Below, piece after piece: positions 37,472 to 46,405 of a DNA stretch of 64,000 bases (position 1 is the first letter of the stretch; each line of letters opens with the position of its first letter). Under the pieces are notes generated by a model. The model searched no databases. It was not told the origin of the DNA and worked only from the letters and a program-made list of their open reading frames with translations. The stretch comes from JBEISR01 sp044371425 (GTDB lineage: Bacteria; Planctomycetota; Planctomycetia; Pirellulales; Pirellulaceae), in contig JBILTR010000008.1 of assembly GCA_044371425.1 (NCBI GenBank), positions 1-64,000 of the forward strand, given 5' to 3'. A program made the translations under genes and the position numbers.

Positions 37472-38620
37472 TCAGTCGAGCCAGTCTTTGGCGGCTAGTC
37501 GTTCGGGTACGTAGGTTTCGCTGACGTAGGAGATATCCTTACTGACCAGCGATTCGACTTCCAGTTTGAAGCCGTTGTCGAGCATTTTCTTGATTTCGGC
37601 CTGCCACGGTTTCTTGTCGGCAAACCAAGGATACTTCGCGATCTGAATGGCCCGCTTGCGATCCTGGTCGTTGAGTTTGATCGTCACATTGGACTGAAGA
37701 CCACAGCGATCGTAATCAAAACTCCTCAGACCGACGTACTTTGCATCGGGGATCGCCATGCGTTGGCTTTCGAAGGCCAAGTTGATCGACCCTTGTTTGA
37801 GCACGCTGTAGATGTAGTAGCCCCAGGGGTCGTTATCCAAGAGGCAGTAGACCGGGAGATTGAGTTCATGGTGCATGCGATAGAGGAGTCGACGCACGCC
37901 TCGAGGCGGCTGGCCCCCTCCGTGCGTCAGGATGCACTGATGTTTCCGCCAGAACTTGTCTTCGTTGAATCGTTGCCAAACGGTGCCCTTTTCGACATGC
38001 AGAATGAATTTGGCTTGGCATTTCTTGAACTGAATGCGATTGGGTTCCACGATGCTGGGGATGGAGTATCCGCCCGATCCCAAGCGGCTGCAGTCGATAT
38101 CGTCTCCCGAATCGTTGAATTGGATCATGCCCACCATGGCACCACGGTTTTCCGCCGCCAGATGGAGTTCTTCGCGGATGGCGCCGACAAGCACTTCCAG
38201 ATCTTCGATCACGGCATCCGATTCCATCTGGTCGTTGAATGTTTCTTCTTTGGTACCTTCGATGGTGTGTTTGAGCAGGTAGTAGAGACCTCGGATGCTG
38301 GTCGACTTGCCTTGACGGATCAAACGACTGCATCCACTACCTGCCAGCAGGGTCTGCATGTAGATGCGGGCCTGATTGAGATTGAAAAGCTCTCGGCGAT
38401 TGGTGCGATCGCCCATCTCGATGAAGCGTTTGCGGCGGTTGTAATGCGCGTTGGTGAGGCTGCGAGAGGGGACATCCAGGTGCGGATCCCGCTCCTTGGC
38501 TGCGGCATCGACGACTCGATCGGCTAGCTTGGCCAGCTTCCCGAGAGTCTCGCGATCCCTTCCCTGCACCGGGACTTCGGGCGAGGTTTCAGTGGCAGGG
38601 CTGGTTTTTTTGCGAGCCAT
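37472..38620 (-). CDS. top6A: DNA topoisomerase VI subunit A (Spo11 family)
   Basis: 382 residues. This is the DNA-cleaving subunit of type IIB topoisomerase. The winged-helix catalytic tyrosine is in SIRGLYYLLKH (Tyr113 or Tyr114, matching archaeal RDLYY). The Toprim domain has its Glu in HVEKG (Glu210) and the acidic pair in LLDNDPWG (Asp262, Asp264), equivalent to the archaeal DGDPWG. The conserved GQPPRGVRRLLYRM block lies between them. All active residues are kept, so it should cut both strands with two-base overhangs together with subunit B. The gene begins 64 bases after subunit B on the same strand: an operon in the order B then A. Confidence 0.95.
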   Translation of the reverse strand: MARKKTSPATETSPEVPVQGRDRETLGKLAKLADRVVDAAAKERDPHLDVPSRSLTNAHYNRRKRFIEMGDRTNRRELFNLNQARIYMQTLLAGSGCSRLIRQGKSTSIRGLYYLLKHTIEGTKEETFNDQMESDAVIEDLEVLVGAIREELHLAAENRGAMVGMIQFNDSGDDIDCSRLGSGGYSIPSIVEPNRIQFKKCQAKFILHVEKGTVWQRFNEDKFWRKHQCILTHGGGQPPRGVRRLLYRMHHELNLPVYCLLDNDPWGYYIYSVLKQGSINLAFESQRMAIPDAKYVGLRSFDYDRCGLQSNVTIKLNDQDRKRAIQIAKYPWFADKKPWQAEIKKMLDNGFKLEVESLVSKDISYVSETYVPERLAAKDWLD

Positions 38621-38684
38621 GATGATGGGTCTCTGGCCTGGGGAACGGAGCAGATGATGGGAAGGGGGTTAGCGGTGGCGTCGA

Positions 38685-40724
38685 TCACGAGGCGCGACTG
38701 GGCCGCGCCTTCGATTTTCGTTTGGTGGGAGGATGGCTTTCCGATTTGGCTGGATCGGCAGAATCTGCTTCCCCCATCGGCTCTGCCGCCACGATGGCTC
38801 GGCCGAATTCATCCAGTCGCAGGTCGGCGACGGAGGTTTTCCGTTTGGCGACGCGGAGCAGTTGCTGGTAGACGGGATCTGGATCGGTCTTATTGATCGT
38901 CGCGACTGCCTCAGCGACCTCTCGCAGGTAGCGTAGGAAGATGGTTCGACGATTCCCTTCGGCCTGGATCGCCTGTCGCTTGCGGAGGAAGCCGGCCAGA
39001 TTTCGTCCTACGGCCTGGATCGCCAATCGGAGTTCCTTCTCGATTTCCGGATAGCTGGCCACCGCCTCCTTCGATTCACTGGTAAACGGAACCCAGACGC
39101 TGGCGATGTGGACGATCAGCGTGAGCGGACCGGAGGGGAGGGAGCCGCGAGACTGGCTGAGCCCGTAAGCGCGCCAGTTGGTGTTGAGGACAGCCTGGGT
39201 GATAGCGCAGGCACCGGGCTGGAATTGCAATGGGACTCGGTTGGCGAAGCGGTAGACCTGCATCGATTGGCCTTCGCTGGTGTTGACCGCATGAAGGGCT
39301 TGATGCAGAGCCGTCAGCTGAGGATCGCTTAGGTTGCGCGGGCTACCTCGAGTCGGCAGTTTGGTTTCCTCGAGGATTTTGTCTGCGGCATCTCCGTTCA
39401 TTCCCGCGAAGGAATCGACGAGGAATTTGCGGAGCGTTCGCGCATCGGACTGTTGGATCCGCTCCAGAAGTTCGTCTCTGGAAATCTTTTGCCCTTGAAG
39501 CACTCCGCCGTAGGCCAAAGCGACTTCGATCTGGAATGGGGAGCCGCGGTAGACGGTCGGGGGGCGCGTGATCGAATCGTGGAACTCTCCCGGCACGATT
39601 GCTTTGAGTCCTTTCAGCAGCAGTTCCTGGCCGATGGGAACGATGCAGTCGGTCGACGGCGGGCGGATTCTTGTTTCCTGCATCGCCTGATACAGTCGCT
39701 CTGCCTCCCCCTGCCCTACCTTCCACGAGGAGTTGCGTGGACTCAGCTTGGCCGCTTCACAGATTTTCCTAGCGACGGCGGGTGTGACGCAGCTGAACGA
39801 CTGGGTCAAGAAACTGCTGAGCGTCGATTTGCGATCATCGCTTAAAAGCGTGATCAGCCTGCCCAGCTCAATCCCATAAGGATGTGGCTTGATTTCCTTC
39901 GCCTCGCGTGGCAGTTCGGTGGTGCTGCGAGCGATCGTGCGGACGTTGCCTTCGGGATCCTGCCAGTGAATCGTGACGTGAGGGTTGGCGATCGCCGTCT
40001 GTTCCAGATACTCGTCGACACTGCCGCGGCCTCGCTTGTAGACCGCCGTCAGCTCGATCGTCACTCGGGTTCCCGATTCGAGTTCGCGAGCCGGGGCGCC
40101 TTCATCTGCCGGGTAATGCGATACCCAGTCGATGGAATGGTCCTTGATGTACTGGAGTCCCTTGGCACCGGCAGCGATATCGATCCCTTCCCCCTTGCCA
40201 TTGACGATTTCCGGAGCATTCTTCCGCGTATCGACTTGGAGGAGAAAGTAATGGAGTGGGGAACGAGGGGAGATTTTGGAGAGGATCGCCATCGGTTTGC
40301 CGGTGGTGAGCATGCCGTTCATGCCGGCGGCGCTGATGCCGATCCCCTGCTGTCCACGGCTCATCCGCAACCGATGGAATTTGCTCCCATAGAGCAGCTT
40401 TCCGAAGATCAGAGGAATCTGCTTTTTGACGATCCCAGGGCCGTTGTCTTGGACTGCGACGCGAAATCGGCCTGGCTGCGGTTGGTCGATCCGCACCCAA
40501 ACCTCCGGAACGATGCCCGCTTCCTCGCAGGCGTCCAGCGAATTATCGACGGCTTCTTTGACCGTCGTCAGCAACGCTTTTCGTGGGTTGTCGAACCCGA
40601 GAAGGTGTTTGTTTTTCGCAAAAAACTCGCTGACCGAGATATCGCGCTGCTTGGCTGCCATCGCCTCGGCGGTCGAGCGGCCCGCTTTTTTGCGTCGGAT
40701 CGAACCTTCTTTTTCGTCTGCCAT
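38685..40724 (-). CDS. top6B: DNA topoisomerase VI subunit B (ATPase)
   Basis: 679 residues from ATG 40724, with AGGAG six bases upstream (the frame is open 76 codons further but has no start signal). The GHKL ATP-binding fold is intact: N-box EAVDNSLDACEE (Glu57, Asn61), the DNGPGI motif (93-98) and the glycine lid SRGQQGIGISA (122-132). Next come the helix-two-turn-helix insertion typical of Top6B and the transducer domain, with GSPFQIEVALAYGG and the late FTSESKEAVASYPEI. The C-terminus is lysine/serine-rich (PPTKRKSKARPSRAS). It drives strand passage with subunit A. It is divergent from maf, with about 250 bases between. Confidence 0.95.
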   Translation of the reverse strand: MADEKEGSIRRKKAGRSTAEAMAAKQRDISVSEFFAKNKHLLGFDNPRKALLTTVKEAVDNSLDACEEAGIVPEVWVRIDQPQPGRFRVAVQDNGPGIVKKQIPLIFGKLLYGSKFHRLRMSRGQQGIGISAAGMNGMLTTGKPMAILSKISPRSPLHYFLLQVDTRKNAPEIVNGKGEGIDIAAGAKGLQYIKDHSIDWVSHYPADEGAPARELESGTRVTIELTAVYKRGRGSVDEYLEQTAIANPHVTIHWQDPEGNVRTIARSTTELPREAKEIKPHPYGIELGRLITLLSDDRKSTLSSFLTQSFSCVTPAVARKICEAAKLSPRNSSWKVGQGEAERLYQAMQETRIRPPSTDCIVPIGQELLLKGLKAIVPGEFHDSITRPPTVYRGSPFQIEVALAYGGVLQGQKISRDELLERIQQSDARTLRKFLVDSFAGMNGDAADKILEETKLPTRGSPRNLSDPQLTALHQALHAVNTSEGQSMQVYRFANRVPLQFQPGACAITQAVLNTNWRAYGLSQSRGSLPSGPLTLIVHIASVWVPFTSESKEAVASYPEIEKELRLAIQAVGRNLAGFLRKRQAIQAEGNRRTIFLRYLREVAEAVATINKTDPDPVYQQLLRVAKRKTSVADLRLDEFGRAIVAAEPMGEADSADPAKSESHPPTKRKSKARPSRAS

Positions 40725-40971
40725 CTTCACTCCTGGCCACTGCGTTGCTCGAGTTGGCTGTCCGCAGAGCCGTTGCAAACGGGCGATTGCGGGGTTCCTG
40801 GCGAAAGACGCAAAGTTTAACGGATAAGCTGAGAGACGCACAGCCGAGGTTGGGGCAAGCCGGGTTGAGCTGAAAGTGGTTGCAAGAGTTCGCTGGAAGG
40901 GATTGGCAGATCGACTTACGATAAGTCGTGGCGGATGCAGTCGTGGGGTCAAAAGGAGTGGAGGTGATTGG

Positions 40972-41586
40972 GTGGCGAAGGAGCGGTTGGTACTGGCCAG
41001 TCAAAGTCCTCGGCGACGCGAGCTGCTGAAGGAGGCAGGCCTGGTCTTTGAAGTCATCGAGCCAGATGCTGGGGCCGAATGCGGGATCTGTTCCCGGGAA
41101 ACACCTCCGGAGATGGCGGCGCGGTTGGGATTTCAGAAGGCGGCCAACGTCGCTGGCAAGATCGATCAGGGCTATGTGATCGGATGCGATACGATCGCCG
41201 AATGCATGGGAAACATTCTCGGTAAACCGACCGATCGAACCCATGCACGATGGATGTTGCAATTGCTTCGAGGGAGAGTTCACGCCGTCTATTCGGGACT
41301 GTGCATTTGGCATCGGCCCAGCGGTCGGCATAGCGTGCGCGTGGCGGTCTCCAAGCTAAAGATGGATCCGATTGAGGACGAAACGCTGGAAGAGTATCTC
41401 GATACAGAAGCGTGGGTCGGGAAGTCTGGGGCATTCGGTTTTCAAGACGGCCCACCCTGGCTGCAGTTATTGGAGGGAAGCGCCAGCAATGTCGTCGGCT
41501 TGCCGATGGAGATGCTTCAGTCGATGCTGGCCGAATGGGACCTGAGCTTCGAGTTGTTCCAGGACTCCAGTTCTTTTCGAGGTTGA
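40972..41586 (+). CDS. maf: Maf family nucleoside triphosphate pyrophosphatase
   Basis: 204 residues from GTG 40972, which follows a near-ideal GGAGGTGAT ribosome site; the frame is open 32 codons further upstream but that part is not protein-like. Maf signatures are LVLASQSPRRRELL at the start, IGCDTIAE (catalytic Asp) and GKPTDRTHARWML. GKSGAFGFQDG stands where KAGAYGIQG normally is, and SNVVGLP closes the active site. Maf proteins hydrolyse non-canonical or methylated nucleotides (house cleaning) and influence septum formation. The final loop AEWDLSF is typical. The next gene, an alpha/beta hydrolase, starts 65 bases on. Confidence 0.93.
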   Translation: MAKERLVLASQSPRRRELLKEAGLVFEVIEPDAGAECGICSRETPPEMAARLGFQKAANVAGKIDQGYVIGCDTIAECMGNILGKPTDRTHARWMLQLLRGRVHAVYSGLCIWHRPSGRHSVRVAVSKLKMDPIEDETLEEYLDTEAWVGKSGAFGFQDGPPWLQLLEGSASNVVGLPMEMLQSMLAEWDLSFELFQDSSSFRG

Positions 41587-41651
41587 TTTGATCCCGATCG
41601 GCTCGGAGAGGTCGATCTCAGGATCTGCATCATCGGCAGGGATTCACCATC

Positions 41652-42491
41652 ATGATGGAAATGCATCGATCGATCGGGCATGTCACCGGCTGCGAGATTG
41701 CAGGGGGTCGTCGATTGCACTGCTGGGAAGCGGGATCTGGGCCCCCTCTGCTGCTCATCCATGCGTTTCCGTTGAACAAGCAGATGTGGGCGGATGTGAT
41801 GATCCCACTGGCGCGGCGCTATCGCGTGATCGCTCCTGACCTGCGTGGTTTCGGACAGAATACGCCAGAAACTTCGGGATACCGCCTGGTTGATCTGGCC
41901 GTCGACCTCCATCAGTTGCTCGATCAACAGATCGGCTCTTCGTCGGTCTCATTGGTGGGTGTTTCCATGGGGGGATACATCGCGCATGAATTCTGGGAGT
42001 GGAATCCAAAGCGGGTAGAGAAGCTAGTGCTGAGCGCCACCAAGGCGATCGGGGATTCCGCAGAAGCCAGGCAGGCTAGGTTGCAGATGGCCGTCGACTT
42101 GGAAGAAAAAGGGGTGAGGCAGGTGACCGAACCGATGTTGGAGCGGCTTTTGGGGAAGACAACGCAAAGCCAGCGGCCGCAGGTGACCGATCAGCTCCGA
42201 CATCTGATCGACTCGAATCCCCCATCGGCGATCCGCTGGGCCCAGGAAGCGATGGCCGAACGAGCTGACTGGTGGGATCGCCTCTCTTCCATCACCTGCC
42301 CAACCCTATGCCTCGCCGGGGAGGAAGATCGACTGATACCGGGAGAGGTGCTGGAGCAAATGGCTGAGCGATTGCCGCGAGGCGAATATGTCTCGCTACC
42401 GTCGACGGGGCATTTGGGCCCAATCGAATCGCCGGAGGAGTGGAGTCGAGTGGTCTGTCGATTTCTGGAAGGATCTTCGTCGCTGCAATGA
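41652..42491 (+). CDS. alpha/beta hydrolase
   Basis: 279 residues. The fold is complete: oxyanion region LLLIHAFPLN, DLRGFGQN after strand four, nucleophile elbow GVSMGGYIAHEF (catalytic Ser), acid in AGEEDRLIPG (Asp) and catalytic base in STGHLGPIESPEE (His). It resembles BioH/3-oxoadipate-enol-lactonase-type esterases acting on small esters; the true substrate cannot be told. No signal peptide, so cytoplasmic. Two consecutive ATGs (41652 and 41655; a third in-frame Met follows two residues later) are possible starts. It is probably cotranscribed with maf. Confidence 0.88.
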   Translation: MMEMHRSIGHVTGCEIAGGRRLHCWEAGSGPPLLLIHAFPLNKQMWADVMIPLARRYRVIAPDLRGFGQNTPETSGYRLVDLAVDLHQLLDQQIGSSSVSLVGVSMGGYIAHEFWEWNPKRVEKLVLSATKAIGDSAEARQARLQMAVDLEEKGVRQVTEPMLERLLGKTTQSQRPQVTDQLRHLIDSNPPSAIRWAQEAMAERADWWDRLSSITCPTLCLAGEEDRLIPGEVLEQMAERLPRGEYVSLPSTGHLGPIESPEEWSRVVCRFLEGSSSLQ

Positions 42492-42601
42492 GCGTGTCTG
42501 GAAGGCAAGAGGAAAGAACGGCTCACACACCCTACTACGAGTTGCTTTTGGCAGCATGGTTGTGGTGTGTTCGCGGTCGGGCTTGTGCGCTGGTGACCTG
42601 A

Positions 42602-43999
42602 TTAGCAGTTGACGACGTTGACGGCCAAACCGCCCAGCGACGTTTCTTTGTACTTGCTTTGCATGTCGATGCCAGTCTGTCGCATCGTTTCGATGACGCG
42701 GTCGAGAGAAACACGATGGCTGCCATCGCCGTAGAGCACCGCTAGGCGCGCCGCGTTGATCGCTTTGACGGCCCCCATGGTGTTGCGTTCGATGCAGGGG
42801 ATCTGCACCAGTCCGGCAACTGGGTCGCAGGTCAACCCCAGGTTGTGCTCCATCCCGATCTCTGCTGCATTCTCTACTTGCATCGGAGTGCCACCCAGGA
42901 CAGCGGCCATACCGGCCGCTGCCATCGAACAAGCAACCCCGACTTCCCCCTGGCACCCCATCTCGGCAGCTGAAAGGGATGCATTTCGTTTGTAGAGGAA
43001 GCCGATGGCGGCGGCCGTGCGCAGGAATACGGCTCGCCCCGCCTGATCCAGGCAGGGCTCAAATCGGACCGCGTAGGAGAGGACGGCCGGAATGATTCCC
43101 GCAGCGCCATTGGTGGGTGCCGTCACGACGCGGCCTCCGGCGGCGTTCTCCTCATTGACTGCCAAGGCAAAAAGAGAAACCCAGTCGGCCGATCGCCAGG
43201 GATCGACGCCATCGGGGCTGGAAAGGAGATTGCGGAAGATTCCCGGAGCGCGGCGACGCACCCCTAGGCCCCCTGGCAGCGTCCCTTCAGTGCGACATCC
43301 GCGATCGATCGATGCGGACATCGTCTGCCAAATCGCTTCGATCCCCTCCTCGATTTCCCCAACGCTGCGCCAACTTCTTTCATTCTCCATCACCAACTGC
43401 TCGATCGACTTCCCGTGCGACTTGCACATGGCGATCAATTCCTGTGCGGAGGTGAAGGGGTGCGGAACCGATTGAGGTTCGGCATTCGCAGCTTGCCCCT
43501 GTTCGCCACCTCCCGTCTGTCGCTCGACTTCCTGCTCGCTGACGACGAATCCGCCACCCACTGAGTAGTAGATTTCGCTGATCGACTGGCCGGCGGAGGT
43601 CCGCGCGGTGAATCGCATTCCATTGGGATGGTAGGGAAGAGCCTCTTGGAAATGGAAAACGATCGTCTTTCTTGGGTCAAATGGAATCGTCTTCGTGCCT
43701 CCCAATAGCGGAAGCGACTTAGTTTGCTCGATTGCTTCCAGGGCTTGTCGATACTGTTCCAGATCGAGCGTAGCGGGATGGAATCCCAGCAGTCCACCGA
43801 GGACCGCTTGGTCGGTGGCGTGTCCCTTTCCTGTCAGCGCTAGCGAGCCGAAGAGATCGACCTCCACCGACTCGATTTTCTCGATCAAACACTCTGACTC
43901 GAGGCGACGCACAAAGCGGCCGGCAGCAATCATCGGGCCTACGGTATGGGAGCTACTGGGGCCGATACCGATCTTGAACAGTTCAAAGAGACTCAGCAT
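42602..43999 (-). CDS. sdaA: L-serine ammonia-lyase, single-chain iron-sulfur type
   Basis: 465 residues, the expected length. It converts L-serine to pyruvate and ammonia using a [4Fe-4S] cluster. The N-terminal beta domain starts SLFELFKIGIGPSSSHTVGPM, the invariant motif of the family. The C-terminal alpha domain has GCQGEVGVACSMAAAG and LTCDPVAGLVQIPCIERN, which supply the cluster cysteines; NGAAGIIPAVL and the final NVVNC are also typical (the C-terminal Cys inserts into the active site in the known structure). GGAGG lies nine bases upstream of ATG 43999. It is monocistronic and convergent with the hydrolase gene. Confidence 0.96.
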   Translation of the reverse strand: MLSLFELFKIGIGPSSSHTVGPMIAAGRFVRRLESECLIEKIESVEVDLFGSLALTGKGHATDQAVLGGLLGFHPATLDLEQYRQALEAIEQTKSLPLLGGTKTIPFDPRKTIVFHFQEALPYHPNGMRFTARTSAGQSISEIYYSVGGGFVVSEQEVERQTGGGEQGQAANAEPQSVPHPFTSAQELIAMCKSHGKSIEQLVMENERSWRSVGEIEEGIEAIWQTMSASIDRGCRTEGTLPGGLGVRRRAPGIFRNLLSSPDGVDPWRSADWVSLFALAVNEENAAGGRVVTAPTNGAAGIIPAVLSYAVRFEPCLDQAGRAVFLRTAAAIGFLYKRNASLSAAEMGCQGEVGVACSMAAAGMAAVLGGTPMQVENAAEIGMEHNLGLTCDPVAGLVQIPCIERNTMGAVKAINAARLAVLYGDGSHRVSLDRVIETMRQTGIDMQSKYKETSLGGLAVNVVNC

Positions 44000-44476
44000 G
44001 CGTGAAGTCCTCCGATTGGCCAGCGTGAGTGGTGCTTAGCGAAACACGGAAGATCGCAAGTGCCTTACGAACAACCTGGGCGGGCGATCCCCTCACAGTG
44101 TATCGGAAGGGCGATCACCTGCGAATTGAGTGGCGGCGAGTGTGACTCTGGTGGGAGTCGAACGCCGCGGTGAGAAAAAACGAGCTAGAAAACTGGTCCT
44201 CATGGTGACTCGGTGGGGCGGTCCGTTGAGAACCGCTTCCTGTCACTCCACGGTCCTGTGGGAAACTTGGGGGATGATCTCTAGCGGACCAGCGGTGGCT
44301 AGTGTGTTCTGATGAGCCAACGAAACAGATAGGGGACTTTCAGGCCGCTTCCGCCACGATCGGAGAGATTTCTGGATCGCTACCCACCATCATTCCAGAT
44401 GGACCAAGAAAGAGACCCAAGGAGAGCGACTTGGGTAGTATCGAAACGGCTTGAAGAGATGCCGATGATTGCCCGC
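44000..44476. other. intergenic region between sdaA and the SRP RNA
   Basis: About 480 bases lie upstream of the serine dehydratase gene and beyond the 3' end of the SRP RNA. Open frames are short and not protein-like. The sdaA promoter should lie within the first 100-150 bases. I see no further RNA gene or repeat. Confidence 0.5.
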
Positions 44477-44584
44477 CACCGCCCGTCAGAGGCTCCCGCA
44501 CAGAACTTAGTCGCTTATGGCTGCTACAGTTAAGTCCTGACCAGGTTCACGCGTCATCCTTGCGAGAGCCCCTGACGGGCGGTG
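44477..44584 (-). ncRNA. ffs: signal recognition particle RNA (small bacterial type)
   Basis: Read on the minus strand this is a 108-base rod. The ends pair perfectly over 13 bp (CACCGCCCGTCAG at 44477-44489 with CTGACGGGCGGTG at 44572-44584). The centre holds the domain IV signature: GAACCTGGTCAGG on one side and AGCAGCCATAAGCG on the other, matching the GGTCAGG...AGCAGCC internal loops that bind Ffh. The ten bases between them are ACTTAACTGT, so the apical tetraloop reads UAAC (URRC type) and not the usual GGAA. There is no Alu domain, as in the 4.5S-type RNA of most Gram-negative bacteria. It guides membrane-protein targeting with Ffh and FtsY. It lies 93 bases downstream of the gene at 44678, with transcription in the same direction. 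Confidence 0.9.
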
Positions 44585-44677
44585 TTCGGTATCAACTCCT
44601 TCATCGTCGCAGCGATCGGTGATTGGTCAAGTACCAACCGAAAGAATTGGCACCAACTCCCACCGCATTTTTCGCTC

Positions 44678-46405
44678 TCAGTCGACCGATGATGCGGGCG
44701 GTGCCTGATCCCCAGGGGGACGTCTGCGCGGTGGACGCGATCGATCGTAGCGTCGTCGCCCTTCGGATGGGCGATCGTCCTCTGCCCTGGGTCGGTCGGG
44801 GCTGGACGATGGTTCATCGCGGTACGCATCCGCACGAGGGGCACCACTTCTTGGCTCTTGGCTTCTGGGAGCCGGGGCTCTTGAAGGCCGATCCTCAGGC
44901 CGTTCCTGTGAGCGTGGGGAATCTGAGCGTGAGGAATCTGAGCGACGTCGGCCGCCATCCTGAGGACGCTCGGATCTCGGTCCATCCTGAGGACGCTCGG
45001 ATCTCGGTCCATCCTGAGGACGCTCGGATCTCGGTCCATCCTGAGGCCGCGAGCGGGGGCCGCGACCGCTGCTTGCGGGGGTGCGGCGGTGGTTTTCCAT
45101 GTTCCCCTCGACGAGGATAGCGATGGCATCGGACCAAGTAGGAACTTTCCTGAGAGCTCGCGAAGATTCGCTGCTCACCGCTTCCTCTGCCGGCTCTAGT
45201 TCATCTTGCCAATCGACCCGCTCGGGTTCCACCATGGCATCTCTGGATCGCGGTGGACGGCTGCGGGGTGCTGGCTCCCGGTCGCTGGAGGCGGTGGGCT
45301 GGGGAATGTCCTCGGAGGCTTCTTCGATTTGCTCCGAACCGCCGCGTTCGCCAGCGGTTCGGGAGCCGCGGCCACCGCGGCGCCCGCGTCGTCGTCGGCG
45401 ACGTGGGCCTGGTTCTTCCGAGGATTCTCGATCTGCAGGCTCGGCGGATGGGGCTTCCGCAAGCTCTGGCGCATCGTCAATCTCCCATGGATCGACGTCT
45501 CTGCTGGTCCGTGCTGAAGCGTCGGAGAAGGCGGGAGGGCTGGGAGGTGCGGTGGAGAGACCGGGGCTGGTTGGTTCAGCTCCACTGGCCAACGCGCGGC
45601 GCGAAGGGCGCCGCTGGCCGCGTCGATCGGAAGGTGAATCTTCTGCGCCGCGAGGGGAATTTGGGGTGGCTCGGGAAGTGGGCGCTGCGGCCGCAGCATC
45701 GCGTCGCGCCTCGCGTGGGGGCTCCGGATTCCGCACCTGTTCGCGTCGTGGTGGTGGTGAGTCCTCGCGCGACCTCGAATGCTCGGTGAATCCGCGCGCA
45801 TCGCGCTGCCCTTCGGTCGCGCTGGATCCGCCACTTCCTCCGTCGCGTCTTGTTTCGCGGCCGCGTGGGCTGGTAGGAGTCGATTCGACATCGGACGGCG
45901 AGCGACTGTGGGCGTCCGTCGAAGGGGGTGGAGCTACGGCTTCCTCCGGGGTCTCCCAGAGACTCGGTTTGCCGCGTCGTTTTCTGCCGGATGCCCCGAA
46001 AGAATCCTGGACCGATCCTGCGGATTCATCCGGAATTCGGACCGCCGGCCCCGATGGGGGCACCGCAGGAGGCGGTTCTGGGCTGACAGGGAGGGCTGGT
46101 TTGGCGGGAGTTCCCCAAAAACCAAACCCACCCGAGTCGGCCTTCGCTGGGCTCTCCGATGACGAACCGCCTCCAATCCCCAAGAACTTGGAGATGGCAT
46201 CCCAAGACGAGCTTTTCTTCGGAGTTGGCTTGAGATCGGAAGCCTCTGAGGCGGGAGCCTTGGGGGCTTGGGGAGTTGGGGGGGCTGCTTCTTGACCGGG
46301 CGAGTCCCCATGGCTTTTCTCAGGAGGCGCACTGCTCTTCCTGGGGATCGGATTGGGGGAAGGGGTCTTCAGTTTGTCTGCAAGGTTTTGCCAGTGGTCG
46401 GACAT
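44678..46405 (-). CDS. low-complexity Arg/Ser/Pro-rich protein, possibly RNA-binding
   Basis: 575 residues from ATG 46405; the frame stays open 106 codons further upstream and no start has a good ribosome site. Almost the whole chain is disordered, with Pro/Ser/Glu stretches, a very basic patch (RRRRRRGRRGGRGSR) of the kind seen in RNase E and RGG RNA-binding tails, and a C-terminal Arg/Asp/Ser-rich part with tandem RPQDGPRSE repeats. Two short ordered-looking segments stand out: MSDHWQNLADKLKTP at the start and RKVPTWSDAIAILVEGNMENHRR in the middle, which I take as conserved anchors. Probably a nucleic-acid-binding scaffold; inference only. Confidence 0.6.
   Translation of the reverse strand: MSDHWQNLADKLKTPSPNPIPRKSSAPPEKSHGDSPGQEAAPPTPQAPKAPASEASDLKPTPKKSSSWDAISKFLGIGGGSSSESPAKADSGGFGFWGTPAKPALPVSPEPPPAVPPSGPAVRIPDESAGSVQDSFGASGRKRRGKPSLWETPEEAVAPPPSTDAHSRSPSDVESTPTSPRGRETRRDGGSGGSSATEGQRDARGFTEHSRSREDSPPPRREQVRNPEPPREARRDAAAAAPTSRATPNSPRGAEDSPSDRRGQRRPSRRALASGAEPTSPGLSTAPPSPPAFSDASARTSRDVDPWEIDDAPELAEAPSAEPADRESSEEPGPRRRRRRGRRGGRGSRTAGERGGSEQIEEASEDIPQPTASSDREPAPRSRPPRSRDAMVEPERVDWQDELEPAEEAVSSESSRALRKVPTWSDAIAILVEGNMENHRRTPASSGRGPRSRPQDGPRSERPQDGPRSERPQDGPRSERPQDGGRRRSDSSRSDSPRSQERPEDRPSRAPAPRSQEPRSGAPRADAYRDEPSSSPDRPRAEDDRPSEGRRRYDRSRPPRRRPPGDQAPPASSVD
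44957..45046. repeat. 27-bp in-frame tandem repeat inside the Arg-rich gene
   Basis: Three perfect copies of a 27-bp unit (starting ATCCTGAGGACGCTCGG) occupy 44957-45037, and nine bases of a fourth follow. It encodes a nine-residue repeat, RPQDGPRSE, on the minus strand. Identical DNA copies, silent positions included, point to recent slippage and likely length variation between strains. Just before it, a 15-bp imperfect repeat (TGAGCGTGAGGAATC type) runs at 44908-44940. Confidence 0.9.

Noticed and set aside
39882..40820. 312-codon plus-strand frame opposite top6B
   Set aside because: Antisense to an unmistakable topoisomerase VI B gene.
45081..46295. 404-codon plus-strand open frame antisense to the Arg-rich gene
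   Set aside because: Its Arg/Gly/Ser-rich product mirrors the low-complexity composition of the opposite strand; there are no domains and no ribosome site.
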